Positions 23,705 to 33,789 of a stretch of DNA of 64,000 nt are shown here, one piece after another. Position 1 is the stretch's first letter. Each line of letters starts with the position of its first letter. This DNA is from Zingiber officinale (taxonomy: Eukaryota; Streptophyta; Magnoliopsida; Zingiberales; Zingiberaceae). The notes below the pieces were generated by a model. That model worked only from the letters and a program-made list of their open reading frames with translations. It was not told the origin of the DNA and did not search any database. Position numbers and translations under genes: made by a program. The DNA lies in assembly GCF_018446385.1 (NCBI RefSeq), contig NC_055990.1, forward strand, positions 23,689,058 to 23,753,057. The letters are read 5' to 3'.

Positions 23705-23993
23705 ACTTCATGTGGCGATAAGACGCTTAGTAGATGTAACTTTATTTTTTCATTTGCCACAAAATCTGCTTGCTCCTTTTTGGTCCAGTGGCATTTTTCT
23801 TTGCTTTCGGCTGTTACAAAACTAAATTCCATTATTAAAAGCAAATCGAAATCAGTTTTGAAAAAATACCTCCATCTTCTTCTTCCAGTTAGCGAATTCC
23901 CGTCGAACTTTGATGGGTAGATGCTTGATCCGATCATCTCGTGTGCTTCATTTGGTAATTAGTCCTCCTGAAGCGAACTTGGCTCTGATACCA
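23705..23993 (-). pseudogene. gag start and primer site of a second Copia family
   Basis: On the minus strand a gag N-terminus reads SIYPSKFDGNSLTGRRRW, then FFKTDFDLLL and HLLSVLSPHEVV, similar to DUF4219/UBN2 gag. Upstream of it, plus-strand 23981-23993 is the complement of TGGTATCAGAGCC, the initiator-Met primer site. The gag is cut off at 23705 by the neighbouring element. Its LTR follows on the right. Confidence 0.75.
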
Positions 23994-24826
23994 CTAGACG
24001 ACCTAAGGTAGGCCAGATGGAGGGGAGATGAACTGGCTGTTAAGAAAAAACCTTCCTCGGCTTTTAACTCAAATTTAAAAAAAATAGAATAAATGAACAA
24101 CCAAAAGAAACAAGGCAAAAAGAGTTATTTTGTTACAACCGGGGATGTTATTAATTCAAGGCAAGTAAACGCACTAAAGATCTCCTTCTTCGGAGGCGGA
24201 GAAGCCTCTTACACTCATTGTAAGCTCAGAAAGTAGCTAGGAAATGAATACAATAGTTGTTACATATTTCCTAGGTCCAGAGGTCTTTTTATAATCCTTG
24301 GAAAATATTATCCATGGTTGGAAGACGCCTTCCACAGAGCTAGAAGGCGCCTCCAGCGAGGTGCAGTGGATAAAAGTTTATCCACTGCCACTGACAAATC
24401 TATCTGGTCGAAGGCGTCTTCCATGGGTTGGAAGGCGCTTTCCATGGCTGGTTGAAGGCGCTTCCAGTAGCTCCATTTTATTTTTTCTGCTGCTCCAATC
24501 GTCTGGGTGATTTCGGCGAACTGAAATAGGGCTCACCCGAATCCAATTTCTGGTATTCTCCTCGAGCAGGCTTCTGCTACGGCTTCTCGTCCCTTGAACG
24601 TCGTGCGCGTCCTTCTCGTCCACCGGTGTACTCTTCCGCAGCATCTCGTCCCTCGAATGCACCGAGCCTATTAGCTCCCTTCCCATGTCATCTTTCTCGT
24701 TAGCTGCGTCTTCTGCTCGACTTCTTGTGTTCCTAAGTTCCTGTACACTTAGACACAAGAGTTAAACACTAACAGCACTTAACCTGACTTACTTGATCAC
24801 ATCAAAATTATCACAAGGTACTAACA
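23994..24826 (-). repeat. 5' LTR of second Copia family
   Basis: The LTR lies next to the primer site and ends on the plus strand at GGTACTAACA (TGTTAGTACC on the minus strand). Between about 24318 and 24475 it contains several GGAAGGCGCCTTCC-like imperfect palindromes, an array analogous to but different from those in the other two Copia LTR families here. No partner LTR is present. Confidence 0.65.
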
Positions 24827-26330
24827 ATATCTTCACCTAAGTCAAGAGATACCCTAACCCAATCAGAGGTCAATTTCAACTCTCATAATTCACGCAAGAA
24901 TTTACCTTCATTGCTTGTGTTTGCTCATGAGGTCATCTCCTGTTAGGGCATAAGTCTCTCAAATGCATCGAGCACTCGTTTCACTCCGCGTGACATCCAT
25001 CACTCATCATTGACATAGTTTTGCCCCTCAAGATGAGTTGTCATCTCAATGGTCCTCATCTTACAATCCCTCATATGTCTCATAATATCCATCTTTGGTC
25101 TCTAATAAACCTTGAGTCGTTAAGCCAATCACAAATATTGAATGTGGTAAGTCTGTGGGCATTTCACCAAGTCCATGCATGACTCTATACACACATTAGA
25201 ATTACAAATGGAGACATTAGAATTACAAATGGACCTAATATAAGCCTTTGTTCAAAACTCATGATCGAGTCTTACCACTTAAGGTACAATTGCAAACCCC
25301 CTTGGAGTACATTCAGCACTTCATGAGAGTTGTGTTGGAGGTATCTTTGGCTATACTTGAGGTATTGACCAAGTTAAGACATGCAGGAAGGTTCAATTCT
25401 CGATAAGTACAAATATCATTTTGGATTATCTTGTGCCTCCTTTTTAGGAAGGTTGCTCAATTCTCGATAAGTACAAATATCGTTTTGGATTATCTTGTGC
25501 CTCCTAGAGATTATCTTGTGCCTCCTCTCTAGGAAGGTTGCTCGGCTAAGATTGAATAAACTCTTATGATTTATTTCCTTTTAGAATGTGTGGGATCATC
25601 CTCAAGGGGCTTTTAAGATTCCTATTTCAGCTTATGCCATCATAGAAGGGAAATGTTCTCAAATTGTATAGGTGGTTCACCAGGGGAACTCTTATACTCT
25701 CCTAGTTAATGAGGTTAGAAATTGGCTAGGAGTTCCTCGGCAAGAATGCCCGTGAAGAAAGGGGTGGCCCTTCATGAGAGAGCCCCTTGGTTGCTTTCTT
25801 TCCTTCTAGCAACTTCTTCAAATGTCTTCATGAGTTGGGTTACAAGGGGTCCTCTCGGGAGCTTTAAACTATGAATTCAGGGGGTTGCGCTATTTGAGGG
25901 TCGGTGTGCATGCATGAGTCTCGGAGGGATGAGGGGCCCCATGTCGCCGGAGAACATCCATTGTGATAAGTTAGGCTAGCAGTTCTAGCATAATTAGACT
26001 TGTCGTCATCTCTAAAGAACTAAGAGTTAGATTTATTTTTAAAACTAAAGAAAATTAAAGGCAACTTAAAATAAAGAACTAAACCAAACTAAGATATAAC
26101 AAAACTTAAGCTAATCTAACCTAATGACATCCAAACATGATAAAAACATATAGCATTCAACTAACAAAGCACGACAAGAATTTATACTAAAGAAGAAAAT
26201 ACAAAATTAAAACCTAACTAATGACAAAAATATTTCATCGAACAGGTTATGGGCATGAATCCATTGAGCCTAAGTGCGTGCAATCTTGAACAAGGCAAGC
26301 TAATTCCGTTACAATCATTCGCCGTCGTAA
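24827..26330. other. Noncoding stretch with short tandem duplication
   Basis: No gene is recognised. At 25387-25543 a unit of about 60 bp containing TCTCGATAAGTACAAATATC and GGATTATCTTGTGCCTCC is repeated twice, plus a partial third. A smaller duplication of ACATTAGAATTACAAATGGA is near 25192-25235. Confidence 0.5.
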
Positions 26331-26990
26331 TTAACGATCAACAAAATAAACCAATGCTTGCGAGATGCAATGATTAGGACTCCGTGGAATCCCTAGGCTC
26401 CGGGGAAGAATGGCGGCTGTTGAAGGAGCGCGAGAGCAACACCGCAGATCTGCGCTGTCAAATCTCAACCTCTCCAAGAAGCTGGAATGTCGGTGGAAGA
26501 TGATGCGGTGGCCGGCTCCTCTCCCAATCGCGAGAGGGCTTTGGATGATGATGATCGGAGAAGCTTCAATCCCGATCGGAATTGACAGCTTGCGGAGGAA
26601 CTCCGGGATCCCGAGAGCACCGGTGGAAGAAGTTGTGGTCGGTTCCTCCTCTCCCAATCGGGAGAGGAAGAAGACGAGCGGGGCGGCGGGAGCCTCTCCT
26701 CTTCTAACCCGAAGAGGAGAGGGCGAGGTGGAGATGGGCGAAGTGCCGGCGGCGGAGGAGGAGCTTCTTCTTGTGCGTCGGTGGAGATTTTGCCTTCGCT
26801 CGCGTGGAATCTGATCGGAGAAGAAGGGGGTGTGTGAGGTAAAGTAAAGTAGAGGGATGTGGCAATCGGCCGGCCGTCCGGCGGTGGAGATGGAGGAGGA
26901 TGGACGCCGGCCGGCGGATTGAGGAAGAAGCGGCGTTGGGCTTGAGGTGAGGAACGGCTTGTGCGCGACACTCCTCTCGCCTTTTATTGT
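26331..26990. other. GC-rich block, exon- or promoter-like, unidentified
   Basis: A 0.65-kb island of high GC content with frames open on both strands stands out from AT-rich flanks. The minus-strand frame (26971-26465, 168 codons) is Pro/Ser/Arg-rich without recognisable domains, and the plus-strand frame (26410-26814) is equally featureless. Open frames on both strands are expected from GC-rich, stop-poor sequence. It could be the first exon and 5' untranslated region of a captured gene or part of an unrecognised element. Confidence 0.3.
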
Positions 26991-27796
26991 GCCGATCTAG
27001 GATTGGAGTGGCTTCTCAAGTGGATGTGGGTTGAGGAGAAGATGCGGATCCATTAGGTAAAAATTAGGTAATTAATTCCCGTTTTTTTTAAAAAAAATTA
27101 ATTTAATTTTAGATTAATTTAGTTGAGTTTCAATTTTAAAATTTATAATTCGATTAAATCTAATAAACAGACTATTGATTTGAATATTTTTTATTAAAAA
27201 TATAATTAATTAAATACAATTTAAATTCTTGAAATTTAATATTTAATCGATTCGATTTGTTCAATATTTGTAAAAAAATTTGGTCAATTCAATATATTTT
27301 TTAAAAAAATCGATTTATATAATTTTTTATTTATTCAGTCCGATATTAAACCAATGCTCAGTTCTAGTCACCGGTCAAGAAGAGGTTCAACCCGAAATTA
27401 GATTGGATTAGCTTGCATTGAGCTCTTCTGTTTTTTTTTTTTTGGATGAATTGGTGGGCTTCCCTATTGGATATTTTTCTTTCCTCGGACGATGATTGAA
27501 TCCATGAGGTGGCTTCAAGTGGAAGTGGATTGGGTTGAATCGCCCAATTGAACCAAGTTTTATTTACATGTGAATCATCTCTAATTAAATTGAACTAAAT
27601 TATGATGCATCGATCCTTGGATGGTTTAATCTGACCTCCAAGGTAGGATTAAGTTGACTAATATGAGATAGAGTTACTACTATATGACAAGAGTTAAAAT
27701 TTTACAAAGTCGAAAAACAAAGTCTTCTGTATTGATCAACTATAACTTTTTGATTTATCTTTTCACATATAATTATGGGATTGACCATCTGAAAAT
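26991..27796. other. AT-rich noncoding stretch
   Basis: No gene or element is recognised between the GC-rich block and the solo LTR. Confidence 0.4.
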
Positions 27797-27801
27797 GTTA
27801 G

Positions 27802-28483
27802 TGATCCGGCGGTAAGAATGGGGGACCCACAGATGGGGTCCCGTCCGAGCTGAACCAGAGATTACCCAGCCAAAGGTCTGGGTTTCCGACGCCAAAGCAG
27901 AAGAACCGGAGCCGAATGGCCGAGCGGAGGTGTCCGCTCGCCCTGAATCGTGCGGAGCCGAATGGCCGAGCGGAGGTGTCCGATCGGCCGGAATCGTGGC
28001 GAGGGAACAGTGGTTAGCCGAACGGCCTATTCGATCGGCTCGGGATATGATATGTCAGCAAAGGCATGATGATTAGACTGTACGCAAGATGACACTATTA
28101 AAGGCCCCACCATCACGTCACGGACAGGTTGCCATCACGTCACGGACAGGTTGATACAGTAGCGGTATGGTCTTATGGATGCCCTTCTGACAGGCCCACA
28201 CCTAGACATGGTCGAAAGCAGGTGATCGCTTCGATTGATGTGCCCAGGCTCCTTCGAGAGGTCTATATAAGGCCTCCATTTCTTCAACCGGAGGTACACA
28301 CGAGTCTACATTTTCAAAGTCACTTTCTTATTCCTTCGCCTAACTTAAGCGTCGGAGGGCCGTCGCCGGAACCCCCCCCCCCCCCCCCGGCTCGGTTTTG
28401 TTACAGGTTCGCCGGAGCACTCGAGGATACAGTAGGGAGCGCCACATCCCCAGTGTCCATTGATTCTGGTTCGGATAGGATCA
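27802..28483 (+). mobile_element. Solo LTR of a Gypsy element with intact TSD
   Basis: The 682-bp sequence starts TGATCCGGCGG and ends GGATAGGATCA, and is flanked by a perfect 5-bp duplication GTTAG (27797-27801 and 28484-28488). There is no internal region, so it is a solo LTR left by recombination between two LTRs. A TATA box (CTATATAAGG at about 28262) lies in the expected place. Its last 130 bases resemble the 3' end of the Tat-element LTRs nearby (GGTTCGCCGGAG, CACATCCCCAG, GGATCA), so the two families are related. A 22-bp unit is duplicated in tandem at 28110-28153, and a run of 17 C residues lies at 28372-28388. Confidence 0.85.
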
Positions 28484-28615
28484 GTTAGAATGACAAATTT
28501 CATCTTTTATTATCATTAAATGTCTTGATCTTATCAACAATCTAATTGCTTCATATCTAGGTGAAGAGCCCAATCACTCCAAATCTCCATCAAAGGTATA
28601 ATTAATCATACGAAG

Positions 28616-29463
28616 TGATCTTGTCCGAGCGTTGAGTTGACGGACGCTGGGGATGTGGCACGCTCCGCTGTCTCCGACTGTTGGTGTAGATCTCCGGCGA
28701 ACCTGCAAAGAAGTCGAGCCGGGAGGGGTTTCCCGTCGACGACCCTCCGATACTCAAGTCAGGCAACGAGAAATGAGAGAGGCAGCGTAACTGTGGCTAT
28801 AGGGAGGATTCGCGCATCCCTTCGTTGACGTCTAGGGGCCCTTATATAGGACCCCGGGGAGGCGCGGACACGCTTCTTAATGTGTGCACGCTTCCCCAAA
28901 CATACCTTAACGAGCTCATGCCAGAGAAGCACCTCTGATGTCATTCCGCAATCGTCCGAGCATATCCCGGATGTGACGGTGGAAGCTTCCACCGTACGAT
29001 CCTACGTACGGCTCGGGCGCCAACCTTGCTCCTTGTCGGCGGCAGATGTCTCGAGGATGATGTTATCCCCTGTCTCCTTTGTCCTCTTGCGTTCCCTGTC
29101 TGTTCCAGGGTCGAACGGTTCGGCCGCTCGATAGGCGTATCACTTCTGCCGCCGGTTGTAGGTATTGGTCCGACCGGGAGGACTCCCAGTCGTATGCTCG
29201 GATGAGATTGCTCCTGGCTGTCTTTGTTGCCTTGTGCCCCGGCCGAACGGACATACCCGCTTGGCCCTGAAACCTTTTTACCTTGAGCATCAGAAACCCG
29301 ACCCCTAGTCGGGTTGTCTTTCATTCGGCTCGGGGGATTCACGGCCGGTCGACCCTCTGGGTCCGGTCGGTCGGGTCTCAGGGTTGAATCTCTTGACCTT
29401 TGACCTCCACGTGTCGTTGACCTTCCGCCAACGAGGGTCTCCCGTCCTTACCACCGGATCACA
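28616..29463 (-). repeat. 3' LTR of Tat element
   Basis: This LTR is 848 bp, begins TGATCTTGTCC and ends CCGGATCACA on the plus strand, and matches 39057-39905 closely. A TATA-like CTTATATAGGACC lies near 28850. Confidence 0.9.
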
Positions 29464-29873
29464 TGTCTCCCCTTCAAGTCTAGTCGAAGGAGGTGTTAAG
29501 TCCGACTGACTGGACTGCCGGTCGGCCGGAGTGACACCGCTCTGCCACTTTCTGGAATGTTCCTCCTCACGGCCGTTCGACTTCTTACTGCTACTGGCTT
29601 TGCAACCGTGTCGACGGTCAACGCTGACGCCCTTCGGATCTCCTCAGAATTCGTGCAAATCCTCTCCATTAAGACCGAGCACGCACGCTGCGTGCCGTAA
29701 TGGTGCTCATTAAATGCGCCCCTGTGGCATGGTGCCACGTGGCGCCTCTGCTGGGGTCATCGTACGGCTCGGCGACGTGTCTGAGGGGACATCGGCGGTT
29801 TGAAATGAACGGGCCGATGTGGACCTCGGTTCCTATGACCTGCATCCGACGGTCGAGGTCGATCGGGCCCGAC

Positions 29874-29882
29874 CTTATAAAG
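29874..29882 (+). promoter_or_regulatory. Candidate TATA box of the antisense gene
   Basis: CTTATAAAG lies about 290 bases upstream of the ATG at 30166 on the strand of the antisense gene, followed by a pyrimidine-rich leader as in plant promoters. Placement is suggestive only. Confidence 0.4.
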
Positions 29883-30165
29883 CCTTCACCTTCTTCCTCT
29901 GCCGCACCCTTGCCTTCGCGTGTCCCGCAACCTTCTTCGGTGCTTCAGCGCTCCGGCGACTCCGATTTTCCGTTCTCCGACGATTCTCCGCCTCCTTCCT
30001 TTGATCCTTAGCTCCTTTGTAAGGTTCTTCCACCTTTCTTCCTTTGATTCCTGTGTTTTCTTTGCGCTCTTGGCCGCGTTTCGTCCTTTGGTTATTGTTT
30101 TGCTCCTTTTCTCGCTTGCGCATTAGCTTTCCCTTTCAATTTTTGCTTCCTCCATTGCTCTGGCG

Positions 30166-32402
30166 ATGGCAAGTTCCTCTCAGCCTGCAGACCCGGCTCT
30201 TGGCCCATGGTATACCACCATGGAGTCGCGGTTCGATCGGCGCGACGCCGAGAGCCTGTTTAACGCTTTTGATATCCCTTCCGATTTTGAACTGATTTTA
30301 CCTTCACCTTCCGTTCGGCCGCACAAACCACCGAGCGGCGCCTTTTGTCTTTTCCGTGACCAATTCGTAGCTGGTCTGCGGTTTCCCCTCCACCCCTTCA
30401 TTGTTGAAGTTTGCAACTTTTTTGGCATTCCGCTCGCCCAATTGGTTCCCAACACCTTTCGCCTCTTGTGCGGAGTTGTGGTCTTATTTAAGATACACAA
30501 CATTCTCCTCCGCCCGGAGGTCTTCTATTATTTTTATTATCCCAAGCAGTCCGAGCCGGACACTTATTTGTTTCAAGCTCGGCCCGGCTTAGTCTTTTTT
30601 GATAAGCTGCCCTCTTCCAACAAACATTGGAAGGAGAACTTTTTCTACCTTCGTGTTCCCGGGCAGCTCCCCTTCCGTACGAAATGGCAGGTTGGACCGC
30701 CCATCTCTCCCGAGCTGAAGAAATTTAAGACCCGACCGGACTATCTTCAAGCAGCGAATCTTCTAGCCGGTCTGAAGCTCGACATCAACAAGCTCCTACC
30801 TGAAGGAGTGATGTACATATTTGGTTTGAGTCCGAGCCGGACCCCCCTCCCGAGCAGGCTCGGTAAGAACTTCACTTGTACATTTGCCTTGAGTTCTAAC
30901 TGATTTCCTTCTCTTTTCTTTGCAGCGAATATCGTAATGGAGTCGGTGTTGTTCGAGATTTTGAAAAAGAAAGCGGTCGTGCTCGAAGCAGCAGTGACCA
31001 AGGAAATGGAGCAATTGGGCATTGCTCCGGTCGACTCTCATGAGAATGAGAGTGAAACACAAGCAGGGGAGTCGGCCGCTCAGGCTTCGCCTATGGATGC
31101 GGCTGGCGGTGCAACTCTTAGCAAAGAACCGTCCGTTCGGGAGGAAGACTCCGAACCAGAGGACGAGCTTCGGCTTGACAAGAAAAGACGGCGACTTGAG
31201 AAGCCTCTTCGTTCGGCAACTTCTGCGGTGCAAGCGTCTGAGCGGATAGACACCGCCTCTCAACGCGGCAAAGCACCGTCGGTCGAGGCGCTTTCCTCCG
31301 ACTGGACTCCCTCTCAGCTGGATGCGCCTGCAGCGCCAATCGAAGCGGTTCCGGTTAGCTCCCTTCCTCCGGTACCCCGGTGAGTCCTCCGCTCGGGAAT
31401 TCTATCCACCATGTCCAGCCTGGCCTCCGATCCTTTGGCGTCCGCTCAGACGACTCCGGGCTGGCGCCGTACTGTTAGGGCCACTCTGCATCTCCCTACT
31501 GAGGCATTCATGGCCGAGTCCGATCGGCCTATGACCCTCTAGCATATGATCACTATGAAAGGACCCCTCGCTGAGATGTGGGCGGACGCTCGGGCCTGTG
31601 TGGCCATGATACCGCTCGACAAGCTGGCTGACAGCTATATGCAGCAGTCCACAGGGGTAAACTTTGTTTCCTCTTCTTTATGTAGTCTTCCCGATCGGCC
31701 TTTTAACCCTTTTGGGTACATCAGCGATGGGTGGAAGAGGTGGCTGTCTCCAACCGCTTGGCAATGGTGGAGGACGAGTTGAAGAGGCTGAAGAGTCAGG
31801 GCGGCCCGTCGTCTTCTCGAGGCCCTTCTTATGCCGAGATACAGAAGGAGCTCGCCAAAACCAAGGATTTGTTAGAGGCTGAGAGAAAGAAGACGGCCGA
31901 CCAGGCGTACACGTTGGAGCAGCTTAAGAAGCAGGTCAAAAGTTATGACCACAAAATTGAACTCGTCACCACTCGGAAGAACACCGCCATTGCTGATCTG
32001 GAAAAGAAGAATGTGGAAGCTCGAGCTCTGCAGCAGCGTGTGAATGAGCTGGCCGAGCTGCTAGAAGGGGAGCAGAAAGGCCGCTCGGAGGAGGTGACCA
32101 AACTCAAGGACGATTTGAAGGTCTTGCAGGAGGCTCTTGATGCTTCTCGCGCTGCCTTCAAAGAGTACCAAGAGGCGGAGCCGGGCCGCGTCACCGCCTT
32201 GAGGCAAAACTACATCCGCTCGGCGGAGTTTGTGGAGAAGTTGTGCGACCGGCTCGTCATCGCCTTTGAGTTGGCCATCACCGCCACGGCGGATTATCTG
32301 AAGTCCAAGGGTCAACTCCCTGAGTCCGTGGTCATCCCTGCTACAGAGCATGCGACGCTTCTCACTACCATCCCAAAGCATATTTTTGAATTCCTTGAAT
32401 GA
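30166..32402 (+). CDS. Antisense spliced gene (aORF) of the Tat element, Transposase_28-like
   Basis: The gene runs opposite to gag-pol. Exon 1 (30166-30862) encodes a domain resembling the Pfam family 'putative gypsy type transposon' (PF04195), with key segments FRDQFVAGLRFPLHPFIVEV and FFGIPLAQLVPNTFRLLCG. A 63-bp GT-AG intron (30863-30925) leads to exon 2 (from 30926), rich in Ser/Glu and a basic DKKRRR patch. A second intron starts near 31372 or 31380; its acceptor is ambiguous (31418, 31449 or 31478; the first would make a 39-bp intron, too short for plants). Exon 3 ends at 31656, followed by a 68-bp intron. Exon 4 (31725-32402) is a long coiled coil ending ITATADYLKSKGQLPES and a short tail. 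Joined, it gives roughly 670-690 residues with one in-frame TAG at 31540-31542. The function of this family is unknown. Confidence 0.75.
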
Positions 32403-32580
32403 AGTATTTTCAGTAATTCTTCCGACCGGCGAGACTTAAATTTTCATGTGGCGTATGTAACTTTTAAATACTAATTTTAAATGAATGCCCACTCTTTTCG
32501 CGTTAGCCTTTCATTTTGAGTGTTCCTTTTGACTATGCCGGCCGGTCTCTCTACCTTCTTCCCGCAGGGAATTTCTTAAC

Positions 32581-32942
32581 TTCGCCGATCGGTCAAACAA
32601 CCTCCCACTACGTCTGGGATTTCTATGAGCTTTTCGCCTAGTGTTTTTCTTTACTGCGTCGATCGGTCAAACGACCATCCACTCTACCTGGGATTTCTAT
32701 GAGCTCTTCGCCGATCGGTCAAACAACCATCCACTCTACCTGGGATTTCTATGAGCTTTTCGCCGATCGGTCAAACGACCATCCACTCTACCTGGGATTT
32801 CTATGAGCTTTTCGCCGATCGGTCAAACAACCTCCCACTATGCCTGGGATTTCTAGGAGCTTTTCGCCTAGTGTTTTTCTTTACTGCGTTGATCGGTCAA
32901 ACGACTTTCCATTTTCCATGGACTTTTTGCTAGTGTCTCGCT
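32581..32942. repeat. Minisatellite with 52-/74-bp units
   Basis: GATCGGTCAA starts at 32587, 32661, 32713, 32765, 32817 and 32891, giving spacings of 74, 52, 52, 52 and 74. The longer unit carries a 22-bp insert (TAGTGTTTTTCTTTACTGCG core). The array sits just after the stop of the antisense gene and beyond the end of pol, between two convergent transcripts. Confidence 0.9.
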
Positions 32943-32972
32943 GAAGTGCTTCAACGAGGCGCTGCCTCATCT

Positions 32973-33548
32973 GGGGGGTTTATAGTCGTCAATCCGACTC
33001 TAGAGTTTAACGTCGCCGCTCAACGGTCTTCCGGCCGGAGGGTTTATAGTCGCCGGTTCGACTCTAAGATTTAACGTCGCTGCTCGACGGTCTTCAGGCC
33101 GGAGGGTTTATAGTTGCCGGTTCGACTCTAAGATTTAACGTCGCTGCTTGACGGTCTTCCGGCCGGAGGTTTTATAGTCGCCGGTTTGACTCTAAGATTT
33201 AACGTCACTGCTCGACGGTCTTCCGGCCGGAGGGTTTATAGTCGCCGGTTCGACTCTAAGATTTAACGTTGTTGCTCGACGGTCTTCAGGCCGGAGAGTT
33301 TATAGTTGCCGGTTCAACTCTAAGATTTAACGTCGCTGCTCGACGGTCTTCAGGCCGGAGGGTTTATAGTCGCCGGTTCGACTCTAAGATTTAACGTCGC
33401 TGCTCGACGGTCTTCAGGCCGGAGGGTTTATAGTCGCCGATTCGACTCTAAGATTTAACATCGCTACTCGACGGTCTTCAAGCCGGAGGGTTTATAGTCG
33501 CCGGTTCGACTCTAAGATTTAACGTCGCTGTTCGACGGTCTTCAACAT
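32973..33548. repeat. Minisatellite of nine 64-bp units
   Basis: GGAGGGTTTATAGTCGCCGG-type unit starts recur exactly every 64 bp at 32973 (diverged), 33037, 33101, 33165, 33229, 33293, 33357, 33421 and 33485. Units differ by a few substitutions but no indels. It lies in the untranslated stretch downstream of pol, a known birthplace of satellite DNA in Tat/Ogre elements. Confidence 0.95.
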
Positions 33549-33789
33549 TGAGCTTACAGCTCGGCTAATATACGCCCGGCCGAACGACACGGGGTCTTCG
33601 CCATCGAGCCTGTGACTCGGATAATATACGCCCGGTCGAACGGCACGAGGTCTTCGCCACACCTTCATGCAGCTACCCGCTTGGCGCACAATGCTCATGC
33701 CTTTACTTTGTTCTTATAACTTTCATTCCTGCAGCCAAAGGATACATCCGAACGAAATATTCATGAAATATATTACATTGGCGCACCTT
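33549..33789 (-). other. Untranslated spacer behind pol
   Basis: This short stretch between the 64-bp array and the pol stop contains two copies of ATATACGCCCGG-CGAACG sequence, about 70 bp apart, and no frame. Confidence 0.5.

Noticed and set aside
26410-26971. Protein-coding genes on both strands of the GC-rich island
   Set aside because: Open frames on both strands without domains or splice support are expected from stop-poor GC-rich DNA.
28129-28488. A 119-codon plus-strand frame
   Set aside because: It lies entirely in the solo LTR and spans the poly-C run; no similarity is seen.
32973-33548. CRISPR-like regular repeat array
   Set aside because: The 64-bp units are contiguous with no unique spacers, lie in a plant retrotransposon and have no cas genes nearby.
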